The notes beneath the pieces are model-generated. The model was not told where the DNA came from and made no database searches. It worked only from the letters and a program-made list of their open reading frames with translations. DNA of 36,912 nt from Deltaproteobacteria bacterium (GTDB lineage: Bacteria > Myxococcota_A > UBA9042), in contig JACKFC010000039.1 of NCBI GenBank assembly GCA_020632665.1, forward strand, positions 1-36,912, in the 5' to 3' direction. Each line of letters starts with the position of its first letter. Within the stretch, counting starts at the first letter, position 1. Position numbers and translations under genes: made by a program. This document shows positions 30,832 through 36,912 of the stretch, piece by piece.

Positions 30832-31194
30832 CTACAACGCGAGGCCGCGGCCGCCTGCGAGCTTGTTCAGTTCTCCCTGCACCAGGATGAGGTCGACGAT
30901 GCCGAAGCCGAAGAGCGCCATGAGCAACGACATCGCCGGCAGGTTGCGGTCGACCTGGCCGCCACGCTGCTCGATCGCCTCGTTCAGCAAGCCCGGCCAT
31001 TGGTAGCTGAGGACGAAGGTCCAGATCCCGCAGGTGACGAAGCTGAGCAGCAGGTCGGTGACGATATTGGGCCGGTCGTCACCGCGCAGCAGCGCGATGT
31101 CGCGGCCGATCTGGACCAGCCAGACCAAGCGCCAAATGCCACAGGTCACCAAGGTCAGAATCGACCAGGTGACGACGTTCCGCTCCTCGACCAT
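30832..31194 (-). CDS. Small DUF4234-type membrane protein
   Basis: 120 residues with three hydrophobic segments: VVTWSILTLVTCGIWRLVWL, LLLSFVTCGIWTFVLSYQWP and LPAMSLLMALFGFGIVDLIL. The repeated TCGIW motif in the first two segments is characteristic of DUF4234, a family of unknown function. The ATG at 31194 has GGAGGG 4 nt upstream; an earlier in-frame start at 31239 has no such support. It probably opens the transcript that continues through the phosphatase, lipoprotein and thioredoxin-like genes. Confidence 0.83.
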   Translation of the reverse strand: MVEERNVVTWSILTLVTCGIWRLVWLVQIGRDIALLRGDDRPNIVTDLLLSFVTCGIWTFVLSYQWPGLLNEAIEQRGGQVDRNLPAMSLLMALFGFGIVDLILVQGELNKLAGGRGLAL

Positions 31195-31215
31195 CGCGCC
31201 CTCCAATGCCTCGTG

Positions 31216-31244
31216 AGCATCGCAGCAGGGCCGCGGCATGGCAA
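31216..31244 (-). promoter_or_regulatory. Candidate promoter of the DUF4234/phosphatase/lipoprotein operon
   Basis: On the minus strand TTGCCA (31244-31239), 17-bp spacer, GATGCT (31221-31216), about 22 bp before the start codon. The -10 is identical to the one proposed for the HEAT operon at 2653. Confidence 0.4.
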
Positions 31245-31257
31245 CGGTGCGCGGTCG

Positions 31258-31467
31258 TCAGTCGTCGACCGAGGCGTCCTTTCGACGCGAGCGACGCGGG
31301 GTTCGCCGTGGACGCGCCGATTCTGCCGGCGCCGGGCGGACGATGACCGAACCCGCCTCGACGAGCAGCTCGATCTCGGCGTCGGGCGAGATGCCGGCCT
31401 CCCTCAGGAGCGGCCGATCGATGATGACGCCGTAGCTATTGCCGATGGCTGCGAGCTTCTTGATCAT
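31258..31467 (-). CDS. AbrB/MazE-type DNA-binding protein with basic tail
   Basis: 69 residues. The first 45 fit a SpoVT-AbrB swapped-hairpin domain (KKLAAIGNSYGVIIDRPLLR then EIELLVEAGSVIVRP), as in MazE-like antitoxins and transition regulators. The rest is a very basic tail (ARPRRTPRRSRRK) that could strengthen DNA binding. No MazF/PemK-like toxin lies on either side, so it may be a solitary regulator. GGAGGG stands 8 nt before the ATG. It diverges from the endopeptidase gene and could control either side. Confidence 0.8.
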   Translation of the reverse strand: MIKKLAAIGNSYGVIIDRPLLREAGISPDAEIELLVEAGSVIVRPAPAESARPRRTPRRSRRKDASVDD

Positions 31468-31559
31468 GCGCTTTGCCCTCCGGCGTCACCCGCCGCGCCC
31501 CTGTGCGGCGTCCTATGCTTCACGATAGCGGTGGATCTGCGCCGGAAGTGCGAAGAGGC

Positions 31560-33035
31560 ATGAAGGTTCTGCGAACGTTTACGAACGCCTGTGCCAACCC
31601 GCGCGTCGGCGGCCGCTTTGACAGTCGGGCGCGCGGAATCGATGCTGCCGCCGCGATGCGCTGCTCCTCTCCATCCGACCTGATCGCCTGCTTTCTCGCC
31701 ACCTGTGCGTGGCGCGCGACGGTCGTGCGGTTGCCGCGCTGGATGGCCGTGGTCGTCCTGGCGCTGGCGACGTCGCTGGCCGCGCCCTCGACCGCAGCCG
31801 CGGTGCCAAGGCGCAGCAACAACAAGGCGACGAAGGGCAAGCCGGCACGCGGCAAGGCCTCCCGGGCAAGCGCGGCCAAGGGCAAGGCGGCCAAAGGCAA
31901 GGCGGCCAAGGGCAAGGCGGCCAAGCGCAAGGTGGCCAAGGGCAAGCCGTCCCGAAGCAAGACGAACAAGCGCTCCGCCCGCATGAGCCGCCGCGAGCGG
32001 GCCAAACTCGCCCGGACCTGCAAGGACCGCCGCAAGCGCAAGACCTCCGCGTGCAAAGCCTACTTCGCGGCCGAAGCCGAAGCGAAGCAAGCGGCGCTGG
32101 TCAAGCGCTGCCGCAACAAGCGGTACCGCAAGTCGGCTGCCTGCAAGGCGCTGGCGAAGAAGGCCCGGGCGCGGTCGATCTGCGGCCGCCGCTACGGGCG
32201 CGCCCGCAAGCGCGAATCGCTGGCGCGGTTCGCCAAGCGCCACCGCGTCAGCCCGCAGGTCGTGATCCGACTCAACGGACTGCCGGCCAGGACGGGTCGA
32301 CTGCGGAGCGGCAAGCGCTACTTGATCTACCGCTCGCCTTTCGAGGGAGAGCGCCTGCGCGACGGCGCGCTGCTCGAGGCGGAGGACGGCGTGCTCGCGA
32401 TGCAGCGCCCCGAGCGCGGTTGGGGCAAGCCGATCCTGGTGCAGGCCCTTCGTGCCGCGGCCCGCGCGACGCAGGCCGGTGACCCGCGTGCCACCAGCCT
32501 GGTGGTCGGCGACCTCTCGAAGCAGGGCGGTGGCTGCCTGCCGCCGCACCGTTCGCACCGCGGCGGCCTCGACGCCGATATCGGCTATTACCACCTCGGC
32601 GGCAAACAGCGGACCTGGCTGGGCCTGGCGAGCGCGACCGACATCGACGCCGACCGGACCTGGCAGCTCCTCGCCGGCCTACGCGCCAGCGGTCAACTGC
32701 GCTACGCCTTCATCGACTACGACCTGCAGCCGAGCCTCTACGCCGCGGCGCTGCGCGCTGGCGAGACGGCAGAGAGCCTGGCGCCTTTCTTCCAGTTTCC
32801 GAGGCCCAAATCGGCCGACAAGTCCGGCGTGGTGCGCCACCTCAAGGGCCACGCCGACCATATGCACGTCCGCCTGACCTGCCCCGAGGGCGGTCCGTGT
32901 GCGCTGGAGGAGTCGCTTGCGGCGGCGATCGAGGCCAGCGAGATCGCGCAACGCGGCAGCGTCGGCGAGCGACCGCGGCGGAAATTCGCCACGCGTACGC
33001 GGAGGCACGCGCCGGCAGTGCCTGATTTGCTCTGA
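31560..33035 (+). CDS. MepA-like (LAS family) murein endopeptidase with Lys-rich region and LysM-like domain
   Basis: Up to 491 residues. A hydrophobic signal (MAVVVLALATSLAAPSTAAA, from residue 62) is followed by a Lys/Ala/Gly-rich repeat (KGKAAKGKAAKGKAAK), a basic Cys-containing stretch, a LysM-like segment (SLARFAKRHRVSPQVVIRLN) and the catalytic domain. Zinc-site motifs SHRGGLDADIGYY and HADHMHVRL match the M74/LAS motifs of MepA, which cuts peptide cross-links in peptidoglycan. It acts in the periplasm or outside; the basic region and LysM would hold it on the wall. The ATG at 31560 has GAGG close upstream but leaves a long segment before the signal; ATG 31656, GTG 31725 and ATG 31743 are alternatives. 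Confidence 0.83.
   Translation: MKVLRTFTNACANPRVGGRFDSRARGIDAAAAMRCSSPSDLIACFLATCAWRATVVRLPRWMAVVVLALATSLAAPSTAAAVPRRSNNKATKGKPARGKASRASAAKGKAAKGKAAKGKAAKRKVAKGKPSRSKTNKRSARMSRRERAKLARTCKDRRKRKTSACKAYFAAEAEAKQAALVKRCRNKRYRKSAACKALAKKARARSICGRRYGRARKRESLARFAKRHRVSPQVVIRLNGLPARTGRLRSGKRYLIYRSPFEGERLRDGALLEAEDGVLAMQRPERGWGKPILVQALRAAARATQAGDPRATSLVVGDLSKQGGGCLPPHRSHRGGLDADIGYYHLGGKQRTWLGLASATDIDADRTWQLLAGLRASGQLRYAFIDYDLQPSLYAAALRAGETAESLAPFFQFPRPKSADKSGVVRHLKGHADHMHVRLTCPEGGPCALEESLAAAIEASEIAQRGSVGERPRRKFATRTRRHAPAVPDLL
31872..31946 (+). repeat. Five 15-bp tandem repeats encoding AAKGK units
   Basis: Five consecutive copies of GCGGCCAAGGGCAAG with one or two changes each (31872, 31887, 31902, 31917, 31932). 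They encode an (AAKGK)n basic stretch after the signal peptide of the endopeptidase. The near-identity at DNA level suggests recent duplication. Confidence 0.85.
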
Positions 33036-33061
33036 TGTGGTCCTCACCGAGCGACCGATGC

Positions 33062-33091
33062 TTGACAAGGGGCCCGCGGCTAGCGGACTGT
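33062..33091 (+). promoter_or_regulatory. Candidate promoter of tRNA-Leu
   Basis: TTGACA (33062-33067), an exact -35 consensus, 18-bp spacer, GACTGT (33086-33091), ending 23 bp before the tRNA. Position and -35 match make a promoter likely; the -10 keeps only the A at position 2 and the final T. Confidence 0.55.
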
Positions 33092-33114
33092 CTCGCGCGG
33101 GGGACGCAGGCCAT

Positions 33115-33200
33115 GCCGAAGTGGCGGAATGGTAGACGCGGCGGACTCAAAATCCGCTGGGCTTGCGCTCGTGAGGGTTCGAGTCCCTCCTTCGGTACCA
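33115..33200 (+). tRNA. tRNA-Leu, anticodon CAA
   Basis: 86 nt with CCA encoded. The acceptor stem GCCGAAG pairs with CTTCGGT (one G-U), discriminator A, then CCA. The anticodon stem-loop is GCGGA-CTCAAAA-TCCGC with anticodon CAA (reads UUG). A long variable arm, as in class II tRNAs, and a T arm GAGGG-TTCGAGT-CCCTC follow. The D-arm sequence TGGCGGAATGGTAGACGC is typical of tRNA-Leu. Confidence 0.95.
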
Positions 33201-33216
33201 GCGCCCCCGCCTGGCC

Positions 33217-33245
33217 CCAGCATCGCCGAAGCGAGGCGATGCTGG
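33217..33245 (+). repeat. Perfect 11-bp hairpin between tRNA-Leu and the porin-like gene, covering its start codon
   Basis: CCAGCATCGCC (33217-33227) and GGCGATGCTGG (33235-33245) are exact reverse complements with a 7-nt loop. The stem begins 17 nt after the tRNA CCA and includes the ATG (33239) and most of its GAGG. It could help define the tRNA 3' end, terminate transcription (no T-run), or restrict translation of the next gene. Confidence 0.75.
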
Positions 33246-34507
33246 CCCGCACCGGGGCTTTCCTCGTCACCTGGACCTGCTTGATCGCGTTCCTGACGCC
33301 GGGGCCTGCCTCGGCGATCGAGCCACCGGCATCCGACACGGACGCGGCCACCGCCACGCGGATCCGCTTCGACGGCGACCTGCGCGTCCGGACCCTGCTC
33401 GCCCGCGGCCTGGACGACGTTCCCTTGGGCGTCGATCTCCGCCGCTCCGGGACCTACCACCGGGTCCGGATCGGCGCGGCGATGCAACGAGGATCGTTGG
33501 ACGCGCGGGTGGAGCTGCAGTCGAGTGGAGCATTCGGTGCTGCGGGACCGCAGGAGGCGCCGCTCGCGGTAGGCCTGCAGCAGGCTTGGATGCGCTACCG
33601 CCTCTCGAGCAGCCGCTTCCTTTTCTCGGTCGAGGCGGGACGGCTCTCGTTGCACTACGGCTCGGGCCGGCAGATCGGCAGCTACGATATGCACCCGACC
33701 GGCAACGCATTCGACGGTCTTCGCCTGCGCGGCGAGCTCGACAACGTGCTCCAGGTCGACCTCCTCGCGACCCGCTTGCGCCGCGACGCCAACCAGCCCG
33801 AGCTGCAACGTAGCCTCTACGGCGTCCACGCTTCGGCCACTCCGACGGGCTCGCTGAAGGGCGACGTCTACCTGCTCATCTTGCGCGACGGCGCACAGGC
33901 CGACGAACACGACCTGCAGACGATGGGCATCCGCGTGCAGTGGCAGCCGTGGGGGATCGTGCTGGCCGAGATGGAGGCGGCGCTGCAATTCGGCCGCCGC
34001 AACGACTCCGACCCGACCGAGAACGACCGCCTCGCCCACATGCTGGTGCTCAACCTCGGCGCCCAAGGCACGCTGGGCCTCGCGTTCTCGGGCGGTCTGA
34101 CGCTGGAACTCTACAGCGGCGACGACGATCCGACCGACGGCGTCGAGCGCGCGTGGCGGCCGCTCTATCCCGACCTGGACCGCGTCGTCGGACTGCTGCA
34201 GCGGTTCGCACCGAGCAATCTGCGCACGCTGGGCGGCTGGCTGCAGGCGGGTGGCAACGAGCTGTGGTCGATCCGGCTGGTCGGTCGACTGCTCTCGCAA
34301 CGCGTCGCGGAAGCCGATACCGCCGTCGGCGACGGCTGGCAGGCGATCGGCGGCGAGCTCGACCTGGCGCTGCAGCTTCGGCCTCATCCCTTTCATCGAA
34401 TCAGCCTGCTCGGCGGCGTGTTGCTGCCGTCGAGCGATCCCTTGACCGGTGCGCCCACGGATCCGATCGGCGTCGCGACCCTGCTCGAGTGGCGTGGCCA
34501 GTTCTGA
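33239..34507 (+). CDS. Outer-membrane beta-barrel protein, alginate-export-like
   Basis: 422 residues. Signal peptide: MLARTGAFLVTWTCLIAFLT, cut after PGPASA. The rest alternates short amphipathic strands, with the pattern EAGRLSLHYGSGRQIGSYDM ... GNAFDGLRL that resembles the AlgE-like alginate export family. It ends in a C-terminal Phe (WRGQF), the usual BAM-recognition residue. I infer a 16-18-stranded barrel for export or uptake of a solute; the substrate is unknown. No polysaccharide genes are nearby. The start codon lies inside a hairpin that follows tRNA-Leu by 17 nt, and only a short GAGG is available as ribosome-binding site. Confidence 0.78.
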   Translation: MLARTGAFLVTWTCLIAFLTPGPASAIEPPASDTDAATATRIRFDGDLRVRTLLARGLDDVPLGVDLRRSGTYHRVRIGAAMQRGSLDARVELQSSGAFGAAGPQEAPLAVGLQQAWMRYRLSSSRFLFSVEAGRLSLHYGSGRQIGSYDMHPTGNAFDGLRLRGELDNVLQVDLLATRLRRDANQPELQRSLYGVHASATPTGSLKGDVYLLILRDGAQADEHDLQTMGIRVQWQPWGIVLAEMEAALQFGRRNDSDPTENDRLAHMLVLNLGAQGTLGLAFSGGLTLELYSGDDDPTDGVERAWRPLYPDLDRVVGLLQRFAPSNLRTLGGWLQAGGNELWSIRLVGRLLSQRVAEADTAVGDGWQAIGGELDLALQLRPHPFHRISLLGGVLLPSSDPLTGAPTDPIGVATLLEWRGQF

Positions 34508-34531
34508 CCACCCCGTTCGACCCTTCTTTGC

Positions 34532-34561
34532 TTGACAAGCCCCCGGCACCTGGGCGAGACC
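34532..34561 (+). promoter_or_regulatory. Candidate promoter of the PP2C-cNBD gene
   Basis: TTGACA (34532-34537) is an exact -35 consensus in the 82-bp gap before the ATG at 34590. The best 18-bp-spaced -10 is GAGACC (34556-34561), which is poor, so only the -35 is convincing. Confidence 0.35.
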
Positions 34562-34589
34562 GCCGATCCGCCCCACCATCGAGGACACC

Positions 34590-35834
34590 ATGTCGCAGAT
34601 CACGCTCCAACACGCTGGCAGGACCGACGTCGGCATCGTCCGGTCGAACAACGAGGACGCCTTCCTCATCGACGACGTGACGCGCCTATTCGTGGTCTGC
34701 GACGGCGTCGGTGGCCGCCAGGGCGGCGAGGTCGCGAGCCGCACCGCCGCCGAGTACATCGCGAACCGCATCCGCGAGCATGCCGACGAACTCGAAGCCG
34801 TGCATTCCGGCGACGCGCGCCTGAACAAGCGCAACGTCGCCGCATGGCTGGAGAACGCCATCTCCGACGCCAGCGGCGCCGTGCGCGAGAAGGCCGCCAG
34901 CGATCCCTCGCTCGCTGGCATGGCGACCACGGTGGTCGCGGCCCTGGTTGTCGGCTCGCAGGCCTTCGTCGCCCACGTCGGCGATTCGCGCGTCTACCTC
35001 GTGCGGCACAAGACGTTGCACCAGCTGACCGAAGACCACAGCGTGATGAACGACCTGCGCCGCCGCGGCGCGCAGGCCGACCGCAGCCACCTCGGCGCCG
35101 CATTCCAGGGCGCGCTGACCCGCGCGCTCGGCGTGCTGAACACCGCGCGCGTCGACATGCTCGACTTCGAGCTCTTGCCCGGTGATCGCCTGCTGCTCTG
35201 CTCGGACGGCGTGAGCGGGGTCATCGGCGACACCACGATGCAAGCCATCGCGCCACACGGCGACGCCACCGGCGCGGTCCATATGTTCATCGATACGGCG
35301 CTGCAGAACGGCGCGCCGGACAACGCCACCATCGTCATCGTCGACATCAGCCAGGAGGCAGCCGAAGACCGCGTCTCGCAGGTCCGTCGCCGCCTCGAGG
35401 CGCTGCAGGCGATCTCGATGTTCCGTTACCTGCCCTACCCGGACCTGATGCGCGTCGCCTCGGTCGCCAAGGAGATGCCCTTCTCCGCCGGCACGACGAT
35501 CTTCGACGAGGGCGCCCCCGGCGACTCGCTTTTCGTGATCCTCGAAGGCCACGTCGGCGTGATCAAGTCGCAGCTCGAGATCGCCGAGCTCGGCGAGGGT
35601 GCGCACTTCGGCGAGATGAGCCTCATCGAGCGCGTGCCGCGTTCGGCCGGCATCGTCGCCAAGACCAGCGTCCGCGCCCTGGTCATCGAGCGCGAGGGTT
35701 TCTTCTCGCTGCTCCGCGAAGAGGTCACGGCGGTCAAGCTGCTCTGGGGCATGGTCCGCATGCTGAACCAGCGCCTGCGCTCGACTTCGGACGAGCTGAC
35801 GATGATCAAGACCATGTACGGCATCGAGGGCTAG
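34590..35834 (+). CDS. PP2C-type Ser/Thr phosphatase with C-terminal cyclic-nucleotide-binding domain
   Basis: 414 residues, cytoplasmic. Residues 1-245 are a PP2C phosphatase with the metal-binding motifs RSNNEDAF, VVCDGVGGRQGGEVAS, AHVGDSRVYLVR, LLLCSDGVSGVI and GAPDNATIVIVD. Residues of about 270-385 are a cNMP-binding beta-roll (TTIFDEGAPGDSLFVILEGH) with the phosphate-binding cassette FGEMSLIERVPRSAG, whose RSA matches the functional R-T/S-A pattern. The likely role is dephosphorylation of Hanks-type kinase substrates, controlled by cAMP or a related nucleotide. GAGG precedes the ATG by 5 nt. The lipoprotein gene starts 1 bp after its stop, and a second PP2C follows. Confidence 0.93.
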   Translation: MSQITLQHAGRTDVGIVRSNNEDAFLIDDVTRLFVVCDGVGGRQGGEVASRTAAEYIANRIREHADELEAVHSGDARLNKRNVAAWLENAISDASGAVREKAASDPSLAGMATTVVAALVVGSQAFVAHVGDSRVYLVRHKTLHQLTEDHSVMNDLRRRGAQADRSHLGAAFQGALTRALGVLNTARVDMLDFELLPGDRLLLCSDGVSGVIGDTTMQAIAPHGDATGAVHMFIDTALQNGAPDNATIVIVDISQEAAEDRVSQVRRRLEALQAISMFRYLPYPDLMRVASVAKEMPFSAGTTIFDEGAPGDSLFVILEGHVGVIKSQLEIAELGEGAHFGEMSLIERVPRSAGIVAKTSVRALVIEREGFFSLLREEVTAVKLLWGMVRMLNQRLRSTSDELTMIKTMYGIEG

Positions 35835-35835
35835 C

Positions 35836-36639
35836 GTGGACAAGGCCCGCTTCCTCGGCATCGCGAACGTCGCGAAGCTCCTCGTCGTCGCGGCGCTGGC
35901 GACGGCAGCGGCCTGCGTCCCGCCGAAGCCACCGCCGCCGCGACCGAGCGAGGCCGAGGTGCAGAAGCGCCTCGCCGAGCGTGAGGCCAAGGCGGAGGAG
36001 CGCGCGCGACCGACCCGGAGTTCGCCTCACGCCGCCCGAACCGACGGCCTCGAAGGCGGCTCGAAGGTCTTCACCGACGACTTCGAGCGCTCCGAGCTCG
36101 GCTCGGACTGGCAGGTCGCGCACGCCGGCGAGTGGGATATCGAGGCAGGCAGGCTGCGGGCGAACAAGGTCGAGGTCTACGGCGACCGGAACAAGGGCGT
36201 CTGGCTGCTCCGCCGGCTCCCGGAGAAGGTCCGCGTCGAGTTCGACGCCGAGGTCATCTCCGCCAAGGGTGACGTCAAATGCGAGGTCTTCGGCGAGAAG
36301 CCGGCCCACGAGACGGGCTATTCGTTGATCTTCGGCGGCTGGAACAACACGATCAACACCATCGCGCGCAAGGGCGAGCACGAGCCGGAGCGGGTGGTCC
36401 AGGTGCCGCATACGCCGGTGCAGAGCCGCAAGCGCTACCACTGGGCAATTGTCCGCAACGACGACGTCGTTCGCTGGTACGTCGATGGCGCGTTCTTCCT
36501 CGCCTACGACGATCCGAAGCCGGTGAAGGGCTCCTTCTTCGGCTTCAACAACTGGCTCTCGGACATTCGCTTCGACAACCTCGAAGTCTTCGATCTGGCC
36601 GCCGAAGCGGCTGCCGAGCCGGGCGCAGCGTCGCGTTGA
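35836..36639 (+). CDS. Lipoprotein with concanavalin/LamG-like domain
   Basis: 267 residues from a GTG with GAGGG 5 nt upstream, inside the preceding gene's end. The signal peptide ends in a lipobox-like ATAAAC (Cys27). A Pro/Arg/Glu-rich linker follows, then a domain of about 190 residues. Its strand pattern (FTDDFERSELGSDWQVAHAG, EWDIEAGRLRANK, WYVDGAFFLAYDDPK, FFGFNNWLSDIRFDNLEVFD) resembles laminin-G/3-keto-disaccharide-hydrolase-like jellyroll folds. Such domains bind or hydrolyse carbohydrates, but I see no clear catalytic residues. Its place between two PP2C genes suggests an envelope component of the same response; this is inferred from position only. Confidence 0.78.
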   Translation: MDKARFLGIANVAKLLVVAALATAAACVPPKPPPPRPSEAEVQKRLAEREAKAEERARPTRSSPHAARTDGLEGGSKVFTDDFERSELGSDWQVAHAGEWDIEAGRLRANKVEVYGDRNKGVWLLRRLPEKVRVEFDAEVISAKGDVKCEVFGEKPAHETGYSLIFGGWNNTINTIARKGEHEPERVVQVPHTPVQSRKRYHWAIVRNDDVVRWYVDGAFFLAYDDPKPVKGSFFGFNNWLSDIRFDNLEVFDLAAEAAAEPGAASR

Positions 36640-36664
36640 CGCTCCCCCCTTCGGTCGATACCCT
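36636..36664 (+). promoter_or_regulatory. Candidate promoter of the second PP2C gene
   Basis: TTGACG (36636-36641), 17-bp spacer, TACCCT (36659-36664). It keeps T1, A2 and T6 of the -10 consensus, the best -10 in the window. The -35 overlaps the lipoprotein stop codon, and the leader before 36731 would be about 60 nt. Confidence 0.55.
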
Positions 36665-36730
36665 CGCGAACGCCCGAGCGAGCGCGCCCCCGCGAGCGCG
36701 ACGGGCCCCGAGAGGGGGTGGGACGTGGCA

Positions 36731-36912
36731 ATGCGTGTGACCAGCTACGGAGAGACGAACGTCGGGCGCAAGCGGGCGCACAACGAGGACAATTTCCTCG
36801 AGTACCCCGAAGGCCTGCTCTTCGTCGTCGCAGACGGCATGGGCGGACATGGCTATGGCGAAGTGGCCAGCCAGATGGTCGTCGACACGATGCGCCGCTT
36901 CTACGAGCACGC
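36731..36912 (+). CDS. PP2C-type Ser/Thr phosphatase, 3' end beyond the right edge
   Basis: Only the first 60 codons are inside the window. They contain the PP2C N-terminal motifs SYGETNVGRKRAHNEDNFLE and LLFVVADGMGGHGYGEVASQ, with both metal-binding Asp residues, so this is a bacterial Stp/PrpC-type phosphatase. The ATG at 36731 fits the usual start of the family; an in-frame GTG at 36725 is also possible, with the G-rich stretch AGGGGGTGGGA upstream of both. Together with the PP2C-cNBD gene 0.9 kb upstream it makes two phosphatases flanking one lipoprotein. Confidence 0.9.
   Translation, partial: MRVTSYGETNVGRKRAHNEDNFLEYPEGLLFVVADGMGGHGYGEVASQMVVDTMRRFYEH

Noticed and set aside
31258..31467. 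Toxin-antitoxin system of the MazEF type.
   Set aside because: Only the AbrB/MazE-like half is present; neighbours are a DUF4234 membrane protein and an endopeptidase, with no MazF/PemK fold.

Overview
The window is very G+C-rich (about 70% by eye) and densely packed, with strong third-position G/C bias. Many genes overlap by 4 bp (ATGA) or lie 1-10 bp apart. Several gene types point to a delta-proteobacterial lineage, most likely Myxococcota: PP2C phosphatases with a cNMP-binding domain, an MJ0042 zinc-ribbon/GYF protein, a zinc-ribbon GspF-like protein, HEAT-repeat lipoproteins and Ser/Thr/Asp/Gly-rich lipoprotein linkers. This is inferred from protein families; no phylogeny was run. I see no insertion sequence, phage genes or CRISPR array. 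It reads as chromosomal sequence.

Layout. 1-6.4 kb, minus strand: two exported HEAT-repeat proteins (one running off the left edge), an M50 membrane metalloprotease and a large membrane protein with a long disordered tail. 6.45-10.4 kb: nadB (+), cutA and an enoyl-CoA isomerase (-), and a NahK-like sugar kinase (+). 10.4-17.7 kb, minus strand: pabB and a pabC-like gene, then FHA protein, LeuA-family enzyme, K+ channel/PEGA protein and a leucine-rich-repeat-variant protein. 17.8-21.5 kb, plus strand: a helicase-loader partner, a zinc-finger DnaC-like ATPase, a GspF-like protein and an anchored protein of unknown function. 21.5-22.1 kb: the only long gene-free stretch, containing a cluster of GATC-centred palindromes.

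22.1-26.7 kb, plus strand: a cysteine-containing sigma-region-4-like protein coupled to a PurH homologue that has lost its catalytic motifs, then a zinc-ribbon/GYF/TM protein and a MaoC-type hydratase. 26.6-31.5 kb, minus strand: a thioredoxin-like protein, a 1036-residue Ig/TULIP-like lipoprotein, a low-molecular-weight phosphatase, a DUF4234 protein and an AbrB-type protein. 31.5-36.9 kb, plus strand: a MepA-like endopeptidase, tRNA-Leu(CAA), an outer-membrane barrel, a PP2C-cNBD protein, a lipoprotein and a second PP2C running off the right edge.

Functions that work together: PabB and the PabC-like protein (p-aminobenzoate for folate), the DnaC-like ATPase with its partner (helicase loading), the thioredoxin-like protein with the large cysteine-containing lipoprotein (envelope redox), and the two PP2Cs (reversal of Ser/Thr phosphorylation). 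The most unusual items are the catalytically degraded PurH homologue coupled to the sigma-region-4-like protein, the channel and lipoprotein joined in one open frame, and the palindrome cluster at 21.6-21.7 kb.
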